A stretch of 64,000 nt of DNA. Origin: Chryseobacterium sp. ISL-6. Its GTDB lineage: Bacteria > Bacteroidota > Bacteroidia > Flavobacteriales > Weeksellaceae. The stretch is taken from positions 1,043,919 through 1,107,918 of the forward strand of contig NZ_JAGGPT010000001.1 of NCBI RefSeq assembly GCF_018613715.1. The letters run 5' to 3'. The notes below the pieces were generated by a model. That model was not told the origin of the DNA, ran no database searches, and saw only the letters and a program-made list of their open reading frames with translations. The position numbers and the translations under genes are program-made. Shown here piece after piece: positions 37,038-45,288 of the stretch (positions are counted from its first letter, which is position 1; every line of letters starts with the position of its first letter).

Positions 37038-37613
37038 CTAGTCGATGTAATATTTACTTGCAATAAAATATAATTCGAAAAGAATGAAGAAAATCACCAT
37101 AACAGCATACCATGTAGATTTTTTACTTTTTGAGAAGGCAAGTATAATACAAAGCGAAATATGGCTAATCATTTTTATGCCGTACAAGGGCATTAACCTT
37201 TCGAAATATGCTGATCCTTTAAGCAGAGTATCTAGGATATCCACTACATAAATCATAGCTAGTCCAAGAAAAATCCATTTTTTCCTTGAAAAAAAATAAT
37301 TCCTATAGCTGTCGGAATAATCTTTAACATCAGATGGATAGAGGAGCTGGCAAAGTGTAAAGTATAATAAGATATAGACTATTATTAAAATATATTCTGT
37401 AAATGTCCACACTTGCACTCCTCTGAGATTATATTCCCACCACCAAAAATGGATCATCTGGAGAAATACATAGAAGACTAACAAAAGGTGGAGCCAGTAA
37501 GGTTTTGTTCTCCCTGGATGTTGTATAAACTTTACTGTACCATTCAATAGCCCGCCAATCCCCAAGCTTAGAATAATACTAATTACTGTTTTGATATGGT
37601 TAAAAAATTCCAT
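37038..37613 (-). CDS. Multi-pass membrane protein of unknown function
   Basis: A 191-residue protein with about six hydrophobic segments covering most of its length: near residues 8-25, 40-58, 75-95, 110-130, 140-158 and 165-187. Loops are short, and one contains HFWWWEYNLRGVQVW with three consecutive Trp. No catalytic motif or named family was recognised. It has its own downstream hairpin and no close operon partner. It is followed on its upstream side by the decayed stretch at 37.6-39.3 kb. Confidence 0.7.
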   Translation of the reverse strand: MEFFNHIKTVISIILSLGIGGLLNGTVKFIQHPGRTKPYWLHLLLVFYVFLQMIHFWWWEYNLRGVQVWTFTEYILIIVYILLYFTLCQLLYPSDVKDYSDSYRNYFFSRKKWIFLGLAMIYVVDILDTLLKGSAYFERLMPLYGIKMISHISLCIILAFSKSKKSTWYAVMVIFFILFELYFIASKYYID

Positions 37614-37676
37614 TTAATAGCCTACATATTTATTATCTTGCTTATCTCTATTGTTGATGGCTGTCCGTAATTTTAA

Positions 37677-37838
37677 TGCGGCCTTAAATATAATAAAAAA
37701 CACGCTGATTTGTATTTTGGGACTGATAAGAGTCTTATACTTGAAGATCTCTTGGTAAAATGCGTTGGAAAGCCTGAATATTATAATTAGCTAGTAGATT
37801 TTTATGAAAAACTGTTTAAAGAGTTTTATTGTCTGTAA
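37677..37838 (+). pseudogene. Unidentified gene remnant with internal stop
   Basis: The plus strand reads LKYNKKHADLYFGTDKSLIL, then EDLLVKCVGKPEYYN, a TAG, and continues in the same frame with LVDFYEKLFKEFYCL before a TAA. The amino-acid content on both sides of the TAG looks like real coding sequence, so this is the relic of a lost gene. No family was recognised. Confidence 0.45.
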
Positions 37839-38215
37839 ATAGTTTAAGAAGCAATAAACGCTTTTATTTTTTAAGACTTTAAGGATTTAAGTCTCCTATC
37901 ATCTAAAGTTATCCTCGCGAAATAATTTTAGATTTTACTCCCGAAAGTTCATCGATCTAATACTTTATTTTTTGTTCAAAAATATTCATTCATTTTTTAA
38001 TAAGATTCTATTAAGGCTTGTTTCTGCTCAATTTTGAAATAAGTTCCTTTTATTCTATAAAAAGAAACAAATTGAATTCTATCGCTTTTTTTAGATTTTC
38101 TGATAATAGTTTCAAGGTTTGAGTTTAGGCTGGTTTCGGATCACAAAGTTTCAAGTTTTACCTCAACCTATTAACGTAAACCCAGTGTCCGAGATTTGCT
38201 ATTTTATTCTAGAGC

Positions 38216-38757
38216 TTATTTCATCAAATTTTTCAAGCAACAAAAGAACGGCAATAAGTAAACATACTTTTTCCATTTTGACTGACCTTGTCCTCTTGAT
38301 TTACAAGCAATTACAGCAAATAAGACAAGTAAGATTGCAATTGTCGGAACCTCCATATAATTAAAGAATATTTCACGGGCATAAATAGTTAAATATTCAC
38401 TTGCCCAATAAATTAAGACATTGGCGCTTAAAGCAATTGATGTAATGAGTATTGCACTATTTTTTAGACATTGCTGGCGAATAAAACTACTAGTCCAAAT
38501 TGCGATGAGTAAGGAAAAATAGACTAAAACAAAATAATGCCCATATTTAAAATATTCTTATAGGATGTTTAAAGTTGACCTTACCGCTTCATCAAGCAAT
38601 GTGCATCTTTAGCCAGAAAGTTTGTCAGATAATTTGATATTGCACAATCCTGACCGCCATTCCAGATTCGGGATTGAATAGGAATTAGAAATAGATTTAA
38701 AAGAATTCCCAGAGCGCTTGCTATAATTGTTATTCTTTCACTAATGAATTGTTTCAT
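38216..38757 (-). pseudogene. Decayed membrane-protein gene (frameshifted)
   Basis: ATG at 38757 opens 58 codons (MKQFISERITIIASALGILL, NLFLIPIQSRIWNGGQD) that end at a TAA at 38581. A second frame then continues with membrane-like sequence (HYFVLVYFSLLIAIWTSSFI, ITSIALSANVLIYWASEY, VPTIAILLVLFAVIACKSR) to a TAA at 38216. The two halves read as one protein of about 180 residues with several membrane helices, broken by a frameshift near 38560-38580. Family unknown. Confidence 0.55.
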
Positions 38758-38977
38758 CTTTTGTCATTTTTAATATTAAAATTATCTGACAAAAATACAA
38801 TGATAAAAAAACGCTTGCATTTACATATGTAAAATTCCAATAAAACCTTTGAGATAATCTGGTGAGAAATTAAATAATCTCTCTTAATTCGTTACTCATT
38901 ATTAATAATAAGATAATGTACTTTATTTGAAAAGCCACAAAACTGGAATAGAAATTGCTTATAATAGCAACAAACAA

Positions 38978-39270
38978 CTACATAAAATTACCGGTAATGC
39001 AAAAGCTGAAACAAAGAGTTTTTATATTGATAGAGAATATTAAAAAAACAATTTTCGTTGATGATGAAATATAGTTAGATGTACTATCATTAAGATAAGT
39101 GTGTGTTTCAATTGTACACGTAGACACTGTTTCAGGAAGTGTTTTCGTTATCTTTGTTATTTTGATGTAGGTTTCTAATGACTCCCTTTTTTCTCCTTTA
39201 ATTTTAATCATCAGGGAATTGAGCTCCGCTTGCATTTCGTTATCTTCCGTTCTAGTTTTTCAAGTTTCAT
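38978..39270 (-). pseudogene. Frameshifted small gene with coiled-coil start
   Basis: The frame from ATG at 39270 starts MKLEKLERKIT. In the neighbouring frame the sequence continues EMQAELNSLMIKIKGEKRES, LETYIKITKITKTLPETVST. The joined reading gives a charged coiled-coil protein, interrupted by a single-base frameshift near 39236. The distal part beyond about 39060 (KIVFLIFSINIKTLCFSF) looks less protein-like. Together with its neighbours this belongs to a zone of decayed genes. Confidence 0.45.
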
Positions 39271-39336
39271 CAATTTAATGGTGACTTCCGCTTTAATACC
39301 TTGTCTAAAAATCTAATTGCTTTAGTTTTTGCAAAG

Positions 39337-39825
39337 TCAATTTTTTAGCGTCCAACTCACCCAAAGCAGTTTGAGATATTCTAAGTCCAGTATATCCATT
39401 TCCCGAAGTGCCGAAAAAATTACGGAAAGAACAAAATAATCAGATTCATTTGGTAAAGCCGATTTATAAGCCTCAAATGCCTTTGTTTTTAAAAAATCGT
39501 TTTCTTTTCTGAACCACATCTGCATATAGGCAGAAGCGCTCCACGCTCTGCAATTCGAATTTGTATCATTCAATAAGTGGTTTTCAAGAATATTCGTGTC
39601 GGTACCTTTCCCAATCCAACCTAATACAATAATTGCTCTATCTCTTTTATAGTCGTTATTACTTTGTGTGAACTGCCGCGCATAGACTAAGATTTTAGAT
39701 TTATATTTTTTGTTGAGCTTTCCCAACAAGAAAATAATATCTGCCTGAAATTCTAAATCTTCGTTGTCATCTAATTTCTCAAAATCATACAATGTTTTAA
39801 CTTTTCTACCCATAAAAGTAATCAT
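39337..39825 (-). CDS. HEAT-repeat-like protein of unknown function
   Basis: About 162 residues; I choose ATG at 39825 because the longest frame would start with GTG at 39828, and ATG at 39813 is also possible. The sequence is helical and repeat-like: DRAIIVLGWIGKGTDTNILE, NHLLNDTNSNCRAWSASAYM and SDYFVLSVIFSALREMDILD resemble successive HEAT-type helix pairs. There is no signal peptide, so it is cytoplasmic. Short HEAT-like proteins often serve as binding or immunity proteins in polymorphic toxin loci, but no toxin gene lies next to it now. The frame is intact in spite of decayed neighbours. Confidence 0.6.
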   Translation of the reverse strand: MITFMGRKVKTLYDFEKLDDNEDLEFQADIIFLLGKLNKKYKSKILVYARQFTQSNNDYKRDRAIIVLGWIGKGTDTNILENHLLNDTNSNCRAWSASAYMQMWFRKENDFLKTKAFEAYKSALPNESDYFVLSVIFSALREMDILDLEYLKLLWVSWTLKN

Positions 39826-39927
39826 CACAGGACTAGTTACTTATTTTTATAAAGGCTGGTAAAGTGCATTTTGAATCTATATTTTGAAAACATAAATTCA
39901 GAAATAAATATATATGAAAAAACTTGG

Positions 39928-40380
39928 TTATTTCTGTGAAAAGGAATTGACCATCTTTCGGTAGTCCCTGTCATTTATATCAGATACCTTGATCTTAATT
40001 CTAAAAGGCATTTCTTTTTCCTTCAAATCAACATCGATTACAATTATATCAGCAAATACCGATCTTTCGATTTTAAACGAGCGTAATTTGTTCACAGGAT
40101 ATTCAACTAAAGGAAATACAATCCCTTTTTTTGATGGATGATAGTATTTGATTGAAAATATGAAACCACTATTTTCAAATTGAAATACTTTAAGACTTGT
40201 TATTTTTTTAATGATTAATATACTTATTACAAGAAATATCCCGAGTAACGGCCATCTTAATTCCACCGGTATAAGAGATTGTAAGACAAATCCACATACT
40301 GCCAAACAGCAATTGAATACGAGAAGAAATTGCCAAACCCTCATTTTTGATATTACTTTATCTTTATTCGTTAAGACCAT
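39928..40380 (-). CDS. Two-helix membrane protein with PH-like domain, copy B
   Basis: A 150-residue protein with two membrane segments (about residues 14-33 and 40-60), followed by a cytoplasmic beta domain: FQFENSGFIFSIKYYHPSK, FPLVEYPVNKLRSFKIE, FADIIVIDVDLKEKEMPFRI. The pattern (strand, YHP turn, and a 'FP..EYP..KL' strand) matches the related protein at 41201 (IRYCHPFKRY, REFPSVGLQNCAIE), though identity is low. It resembles small bacterial PH-like domain proteins. It is the last gene of a four-gene minus-strand block in which two such proteins flank two HTH proteins. Function unknown. Confidence 0.65.
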   Translation of the reverse strand: MVLTNKDKVISKMRVWQFLLVFNCCLAVCGFVLQSLIPVELRWPLLGIFLVISILIIKKITSLKVFQFENSGFIFSIKYYHPSKKGIVFPLVEYPVNKLRSFKIERSVFADIIVIDVDLKEKEMPFRIKIKVSDINDRDYRKMVNSFSQK

Positions 40381-40422
40381 AAATTTTATTAATAATTTTT
40401 TACTATAATATTTTAGTTGTAC

Positions 40423-40755
40423 TTATACGGCAAATAGCTTTTTCCATCGAGCTACCGTATTTCTACTTAATTTGTAATGGTTAGCTAATTGTGTATTACT
40501 TAATTTGTTTTTTTTTTGGTATTGAAGTATTTCCATAATGGTATCCTGATTATAAGAACGATGCCTTTTATTAAACTTCCAACTTTCTGCAGTGACGGCC
40601 CCAAATATGATCGTGTTAAGGTCTATCACATCTAGATGTGATAATGTTTCTTTATTCAATAAGCTTTCGCAGTCTTTCTTTTTATGTTGAAACCTGGTGT
40701 TCAGAATATCAGTATAAATTCTTTTGTAATCGGGCATATTTTCCATCAGATACAT
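40423..40755 (-). CDS. HTH protein of a Chryseobacterium-type orphan family (110 residues)
   Basis: The N-terminal part reads MPDYKRIYTDILNTRFQHKK, KDCESLLNKETLSHLDVIDL, a form I associate with a family that occurs many times in Chryseobacterium-type genomes. The C-terminal HTH is NQDTIMEILQYQKKNKLSNT then QLANHYKLSRNTVARWKKLF, like the helix-turn-helix of transposase subunits. No transposase catalytic domain is present and no IS ends flank it. It follows the 142-residue HTH protein by 11 bp, and both probably bind DNA together. Databases often call such genes transposase, which this context does not support. Confidence 0.65.
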   Translation of the reverse strand: MYLMENMPDYKRIYTDILNTRFQHKKKDCESLLNKETLSHLDVIDLNTIIFGAVTAESWKFNKRHRSYNQDTIMEILQYQKKNKLSNTQLANHYKLSRNTVARWKKLFAV

Positions 40756-40766
40756 TTACTTATTTT

Positions 40767-41195
40767 TTACCGGATCTTATATTTAGCCATCCATCTGCGT
40801 AATGTCGATTTAGGGATCTTGTAATCATTGATCACTTCAAGTTGCGTTTTTTCATTGCTTTCAATTATTTCGAGTATGTAAAATATCACTTCCTTCGTAT
40901 AAAGGTTTTTCCTGAACTGCGGTAATACAGAATCAGTTGGCCTGTTATAATTCGCTCCCATGGGAGAGGTAAATAGTATGAGGTGCTGCGAAAAAAAACG
41001 GAAAAAATCGTATTCTAGAAGCTTACACCATTTCAACAAGACTTTTGTCTCTAATGTATCCTGCTGATACATATTATTAATTTCCTCTTCCTTAAGCTTC
41101 ATATTGTTACATATTCTATTCATATCTATGCCCATTTCCGTTACACGGGTTTGTATAAGGGAACCTATATGAATATCTTTAAAATCAATGTTCAT
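40767..41195 (-). CDS. HTH protein of a Chryseobacterium-type orphan family (142 residues)
   Basis: The sequence begins MNIDFKDIHIGSLIQTRVTE, MGIDMNRICNNMKLKEEEIN, a helical N-terminus resembling a degenerate Cro/C1-type HTH. The middle reads WCKLLEYDFFRFFSQHLILF. The C-terminus is a second HTH: YTKEVIFYILEIIESNEKTQ, then EVINDYKIPKSTLRRWMAKY, of the transposase HTH_Tnp/HTH_23 style. The protein therefore carries two possible DNA-binding modules and no enzyme domain. It starts 5 bp after the PH-like membrane protein gene, so the block is one operon. It may be a transcription factor specific to this operon. Confidence 0.65.
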   Translation of the reverse strand: MNIDFKDIHIGSLIQTRVTEMGIDMNRICNNMKLKEEEINNMYQQDTLETKVLLKWCKLLEYDFFRFFSQHLILFTSPMGANYNRPTDSVLPQFRKNLYTKEVIFYILEIIESNEKTQLEVINDYKIPKSTLRRWMAKYKIR

Positions 41196-41200
41196 TGTTA

Positions 41201-41647
41201 TTATGCGTTTCTAATTATTTCTCGTAAAGCCCTCTCCATCTCTCTTACTTCATCGGTGCTTAACCCATGGAGGCGAAGAGAGATGGCTTCTGTATCGCCA
41301 TCACTTTTTTTTATGACCATTGTCAGATTAGAATTTTCAATTGCGCAGTTTTGTAGCCCTACTGATGGGAATTCCCTTAATATACCATGATGGTATCTTT
41401 TAAAAGGATGGCAATACCTGATCTTTATCTGTGCGTATGAACTCTCAAATTCAACAACACGTATTGCAGAAAGCGCCAACGAGAAAACCAGCAAAAGAAA
41501 GACTCCGACAATTACCGGAATATTGCTGTATTCAAATGATGTGATTATACAACTTGCTATCATTGAAAGATCAAGAAGTATCAAGCATAAAAACGTAAAC
41601 ATAAATAGCCTTATGTACTTTTTATTGTCAAGTTTGCAATTTGCCAT
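41201..41647 (-). CDS. Two-helix membrane protein with PH-like domain, copy A
   Basis: A 148-residue protein with two membrane segments (about residues 12-34 and 41-62) and a cytoplasmic beta domain: FESSYAQIKIRYCHPFKRYH, REFPSVGLQNCAIENSNLTM, then a C-terminal helix STDEVREMERALREIIRN. The final helix is typical of PH-like folds. It is the first gene of the four-gene block and is paralogous to the last one (39928). Two membrane proteins of one kind around two HTH proteins suggest a small membrane-linked regulatory module. That is inference only. Confidence 0.65.
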   Translation of the reverse strand: MANCKLDNKKYIRLFMFTFLCLILLDLSMIASCIITSFEYSNIPVIVGVFLLLVFSLALSAIRVVEFESSYAQIKIRYCHPFKRYHHGILREFPSVGLQNCAIENSNLTMVIKKSDGDTEAISLRLHGLSTDEVREMERALREIIRNA

Positions 41648-42126
41648 TAACTTTAGATATTTTGAATTCTTAAAATAGAATTATATATAAACATGCACAT
41701 ACATCGCATCCAGATGTGAGAATTGAGATTTACAGGATATCTTCAGTATTCCAGTAAGAACAATCGTAGGAAAACTTATGGGACAATTTCTTTTTCATGG
41801 CTTTATATTTTAGTTATTATTTTTAAGCCTTTTCACGTTATAATTGAAAAGCTTTCAATAAAACATAGTCCTACTAGACTATCATCTCCAAAATTTCTGT
41901 AATTAAGAAAACTTATTTACAGAATGTTTAGAAAAGCTTTCGTTAAGAATCCATTGATAAAAAAATTATGATTAACAAAAGAAGTTTTAATCTTCAATTT
42001 TTACATTTCAGTAATCTTAAAATCTTAATGCAATAATAGCTAACAAAAACATCATAAAAATTAAGAAGGGTATCAGTTTTAATGAATATTCTATGAATTC
42101 TACAGTAGAAAAAAAGCATCAAAATA
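41648..42126. other. Intergenic region with no recognised gene
   Basis: A very AT-rich 479-bp gap between the four-gene block and the TPR gene, both on the minus strand. It probably holds the promoter of the four-gene block. I found no continuation of the TPR protein (no AraC-type HTH) in any frame here. Confidence 0.4.
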
Positions 42127-43182
42127 TTAATTACCAGAACTATACAAGTCTTTCTCAATTAAAACATTAGCCCTCTTAATTTTCCGAAATGTAATGGTAA
42201 GAATAAGGAGTAAAACAGAAGAAAACAAGATTACAATAATGCACCATTTTAAAATTTTATTGTTTTGTTCCTGCATTTTCTGATCAGCGTTTTTCTGATC
42301 TTGCAAGAGCAGATTATTAAGTACCTCAACCTGAATTTTATTTTTTTCTGCCATCTTCTGTTCATAGAGGACATCGTAATATTTACTCTTTTCAATCTCT
42401 CTCAGTTTCGAAAAATTCTGAGATAACTGAAAATAAGTATCAATATCGGTCTCAGAAATATTTGTTTTATCTTGGAGTTTCAAAATATAAAGCAGCATTT
42501 TGTTCGATTGATTAAAATCATTTCTCAAGGCTAAAATTCTAGCAAAACTTAAGTCAGCAGATTGATTTAATACATTAGAATAAATCTGATGAATACCTGA
42601 TGACAAATCACTTTCTGAATAATTTACTTTTGAAAGATTCAGATAAATTTCTGCGTCTTTCAGATTATTCATCTCTATTAAACAATTTGCTTTATTAAGA
42701 TAAGCCAACTTGACATTCATTTTAGATAAAGGATTATTTGCTGAACGATAAACTGAAATTGCTTGGTCGAAGTATTCCAATGCTATATCGCAATCAAGCG
42801 TATAAGCATAATTCATACCTTTTAAATAGAGTATATTACCTTTAATATGCTGTACTGAGCTTGGTAATTTAATTTTTTCAAGAATATCCTCTGCTTTGTT
42901 AAGATAATATTTAGCTTTATCATTGACTTGAAGTGACTGATAAATGTTTCCTAGGATTCCTAAAAACTTTACCTGCAAAACGTTGTTATTTGCCTGTTCC
43001 GCCAAACTCAGCCCTTCTGTTCCATAGTGTATAGCCTCACTAAACCTTCGTGTTTGATTACAGACATTGAGCAATGAAAATAATAGACGTGTTCTGAAAT
43101 TGTCATCTAAATCACTATTATTATATATTTTAACACCTAAATAATATGATTTTTCAGGATTTGAAATGAGATATTTCTCCAT
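42127..43182 (-). CDS. TPR-repeat membrane protein lacking an AraC HTH, with no canonical start for its signal peptide
   Basis: Read from ATG at 43182 it has 351 residues. TPR-type repeats (YYLGVKIYNNSDLD, AIHYGTEGLSLAEQANNN, GNIYQSLQVNDKAKYYLNKA) are followed by a single membrane helix (about 310-330, WCIIVILFSSVLLLILTITF) and only 17 more residues. Family relatives such as its upstream neighbour continue into an AraC-type HTH, absent here. In the same frame upstream, 43183-43266 reads LRFIYILILLLYSDYIYCQ, a good signal peptide, but no ATG/GTG/TTG precedes it before the stop of the neighbouring gene. Either a rare start such as CTG (43266) is used, or the gene has lost its start and is decaying. 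Confidence 0.6.
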   Translation of the reverse strand: MEKYLISNPEKSYYLGVKIYNNSDLDDNFRTRLLFSLLNVCNQTRRFSEAIHYGTEGLSLAEQANNNVLQVKFLGILGNIYQSLQVNDKAKYYLNKAEDILEKIKLPSSVQHIKGNILYLKGMNYAYTLDCDIALEYFDQAISVYRSANNPLSKMNVKLAYLNKANCLIEMNNLKDAEIYLNLSKVNYSESDLSSGIHQIYSNVLNQSADLSFARILALRNDFNQSNKMLLYILKLQDKTNISETDIDTYFQLSQNFSKLREIEKSKYYDVLYEQKMAEKNKIQVEVLNNLLLQDQKNADQKMQEQNNKILKWCIIVILFSSVLLLILTITFRKIKRANVLIEKDLYSSGN

Positions 43183-43272
43183 CTCTTTTACATTTATAGA
43201 ATCATATTTCTGACAATAAATATAATCAGAATATAACAGTAAAATGAGTATATATATAAATCTCAGGACTAA

Positions 43273-44673
43273 TTATTTTAAAAGTTGAATGTACTGCACC
43301 GGAGAAATACCTTCGATACTTTTGAACACAGAGGAAAAAACACTGTGAGATGAAAATCCGCTCTCTTCTGCTAGATATTTTATTTTATAACTTCGATAAA
43401 CCAATTCATTATTGAGTTTCTGCTTGATATACTCGATTCTCATCTCATTAATGTAAGTTGTAAAATTTTTCTTTTTGTAAGTATTGATGATTTCAGAAAT
43501 ATATTTTGAATTGGAATCAAGTTTATTAGCCAATGATTGGATAGAAATGTTTGGATCCAAAAAAAAATTCGTTGATTCCAATTTTTCTAGCCTCTCTAAA
43601 AGAGTAAGTTTTACGTTTTCTGAAATGACCTGAGGTGTCTTTTTTTTTACCAAATTTTTTAACTTATCTGAAAGTAACAGATACGTTTTACCCCTTAGTT
43701 TTTCATGTCGTATTTTGACAACCAATAAAATTAATACAATACATGACAAAAGAATTATACTTATCAATATAATAATTCCTCTTTTCTTTGCAAAAATATA
43801 TTCATCGTAGTGCTTAGTTTCAGTCAAATAAATCCATTGAGAGCGAGCCTGCGTTATTGCTTTATTCTTTTCCCTGATTTGTTCATCTCTTTGATTTGAT
43901 ACTAAAATATAATTTGAAACATCTTTTTTACTATAATAATAATCTAGTAAAAAATTGTAGTAAATAGCTCTCAGTTGGAAATTAGTGGTATTATTTATCT
44001 CTTTCTTGGCTTTTGCTAACCAAACATCAGAAATATTTGCAGGAAATAATTTCTTTTTTAAAATATCAAATCCCATATCATCCGGATAATAAGATAAAAT
44101 TTTTAAAACGGGAATACGGAATTCAGGAGATTTAGTTATCCAATCATCTTCACTCAAATTGATTAAGACAAAACTAAAACTATCCCTATAATTATATAAA
44201 CTTTTATTCGTGATTTTTGGGAGAATATTTAAAATTATTTTAATTGCTTTTTCTTTTCGTCCCAGTAAGATTAATTCATTTGCTTTTAAAATTTCTTCGT
44301 TAAGCTTAAACACAGAATTCTGATTATAATCTGTGCCGAAATCTACTTTCTTGATACCTGCTGAATATAAAATATTCCGATAAGAAACAACTCCGCTAAC
44401 ATTTTGTTGATCTTTTGTTTGAATTATTTTCTTAAGTGCTTCATTATAATTGTTTTCATAATAATAAGCCTGAGCAAAAAGTCTGTTACACTTATTTAGA
44501 ACCTCCCTATTTTTATAATTTATTTCAACAAAACTGATTAAATCTCTTGTTTTTGCGGGATTCACTATCATTTGTGAATCTATTTTATGAAATATCTGAT
44601 TCTTATCTGATGCATGCTGTGCCGATAGCTGATGAAAGAGTAATCCGAAAACATACGCAAGAAAAAGCCTCAT
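43273..44673 (-). CDS. TPR-TM-AraC-type transcriptional regulator
   Basis: A 466-residue protein with a signal peptide (ending LSAQ) and a periplasmic TPR-like region (residues 25-300, for example LFAQAYYYENNYNEALKKII). One membrane helix lies at about 304-326 (GIIILISIILLSCIVLILLV). The C-terminal AraC/HTH_18 domain reads LDPNISIQSLANKLDSNSKY, TTYINEMRIEYIKQKL, then KYLAEESGFSSHSVFSSVFK and GISPVQYIQLLK. This one-component layout, with a periplasmic sensor and a cytoplasmic DNA-binding domain, is characteristic of Chryseobacterium relatives. It is 90 bp upstream of a truncated relative at 42127. Target genes are unknown. Confidence 0.88.
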   Translation of the reverse strand: MRLFLAYVFGLLFHQLSAQHASDKNQIFHKIDSQMIVNPAKTRDLISFVEINYKNREVLNKCNRLFAQAYYYENNYNEALKKIIQTKDQQNVSGVVSYRNILYSAGIKKVDFGTDYNQNSVFKLNEEILKANELILLGRKEKAIKIILNILPKITNKSLYNYRDSFSFVLINLSEDDWITKSPEFRIPVLKILSYYPDDMGFDILKKKLFPANISDVWLAKAKKEINNTTNFQLRAIYYNFLLDYYYSKKDVSNYILVSNQRDEQIREKNKAITQARSQWIYLTETKHYDEYIFAKKRGIIILISIILLSCIVLILLVVKIRHEKLRGKTYLLLSDKLKNLVKKKTPQVISENVKLTLLERLEKLESTNFFLDPNISIQSLANKLDSNSKYISEIINTYKKKNFTTYINEMRIEYIKQKLNNELVYRSYKIKYLAEESGFSSHSVFSSVFKSIEGISPVQYIQLLK

Positions 44674-44781
44674 AGCAGATTAACTAAGTTTTAATTGTAT
44701 AAATCTCTCAGAAATAAATAACTGCACAATAGTATTACACGGCAAAGTAATCGGTTATAAAAACATTATCATAATTCAAAA

Positions 44782-44820
44782 ATACTATAAATACTATAAA
44801 TACTATAAATACTATAAATA
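44782..44820. repeat. Nine-bp tandem repeat ATACTATAA, four copies plus a part
   Basis: ATACTATAA is repeated four times without change (44782-44817), followed by ATA. It lies about 110 bp upstream of the TPR-AraC gene start, in a 615-bp gap (44674-45288) that otherwise holds only an RHS tip remnant. Copy-number change here could alter expression of that gene. Confidence 0.85.
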
Positions 44821-45032
44821 CTTAATGTAATAACAAAAATACAAAAACTTCAATAATTCTTTTTAAAATTACTTATCATTATTGATAATTAGTTTCCTGC
44901 TTCTTGCTAATTTTAACACATACAAGTTGAACTTGCAACTATTTTTTGAGACAAAATTTATATACTTCTTTATGCTACATTTTTAGATTGATCAGACATT
45001 AAATTTTGATAATCTTTTAAGTCACAATTAAT

Positions 45033-45275
45033 CTATAATAAGCAATGACTAATTAAATCTTGCATACTTGCCAATATGCTTTTTTCTCTTATGGTGTTGA
45101 CTGGGCGAGATGAAAGTGTGGTTAGTAGCCGACCATTTGTCAATCCATATCTTATGATGACTTTAATTTTTACAAATAGAGAAAAGTTTTGCGCCTTTAA
45201 ATGTTCATGTATGCTTAGCATTCTCATAATAATTACATCTTCTTTCTAAAGTCGAAGAGGCTGTTTTTACTCATT
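45033..45275 (-). pseudogene. Orphan remnant of an M91-type RHS tip with the start of its overlapping immunity gene
   Basis: On the minus strand, 45205-45270 reads KTASSTLERRCNYYENAKHT followed by TGA. This matches the very end of the cassette 1 toxin (GVGSSVLKRRYNYYENTKHT TKK). The DNA is also alike (TCATAATAATTA-CATCTTCTTT against the stretch near 21380). In the other frame an ATG at 45227 begins MRMLSIHEHL, which corresponds to the start of the cassette 1 immunity protein (MKILNIQQRN), with the same overlap. After that the similarity fades, and the 64-codon frame ends at 45033. It is the trace of a lost toxin-immunity pair. Confidence 0.6.
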
Positions 45276-45288
45276 ACCATTAATGTAC

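Noticed and set aside
38119..38364. 81-codon plus-strand ORF
   Set aside because: It lies antisense to a better-supported decayed membrane protein reading (38216-38757) and has no recognisable content.
40423..41195. Two-ORF insertion sequence (transposase OrfA/OrfB)
   Set aside because: Only HTH modules are present; there is no DDE or other catalytic domain, no terminal inverted repeats and no target duplication that I could see.
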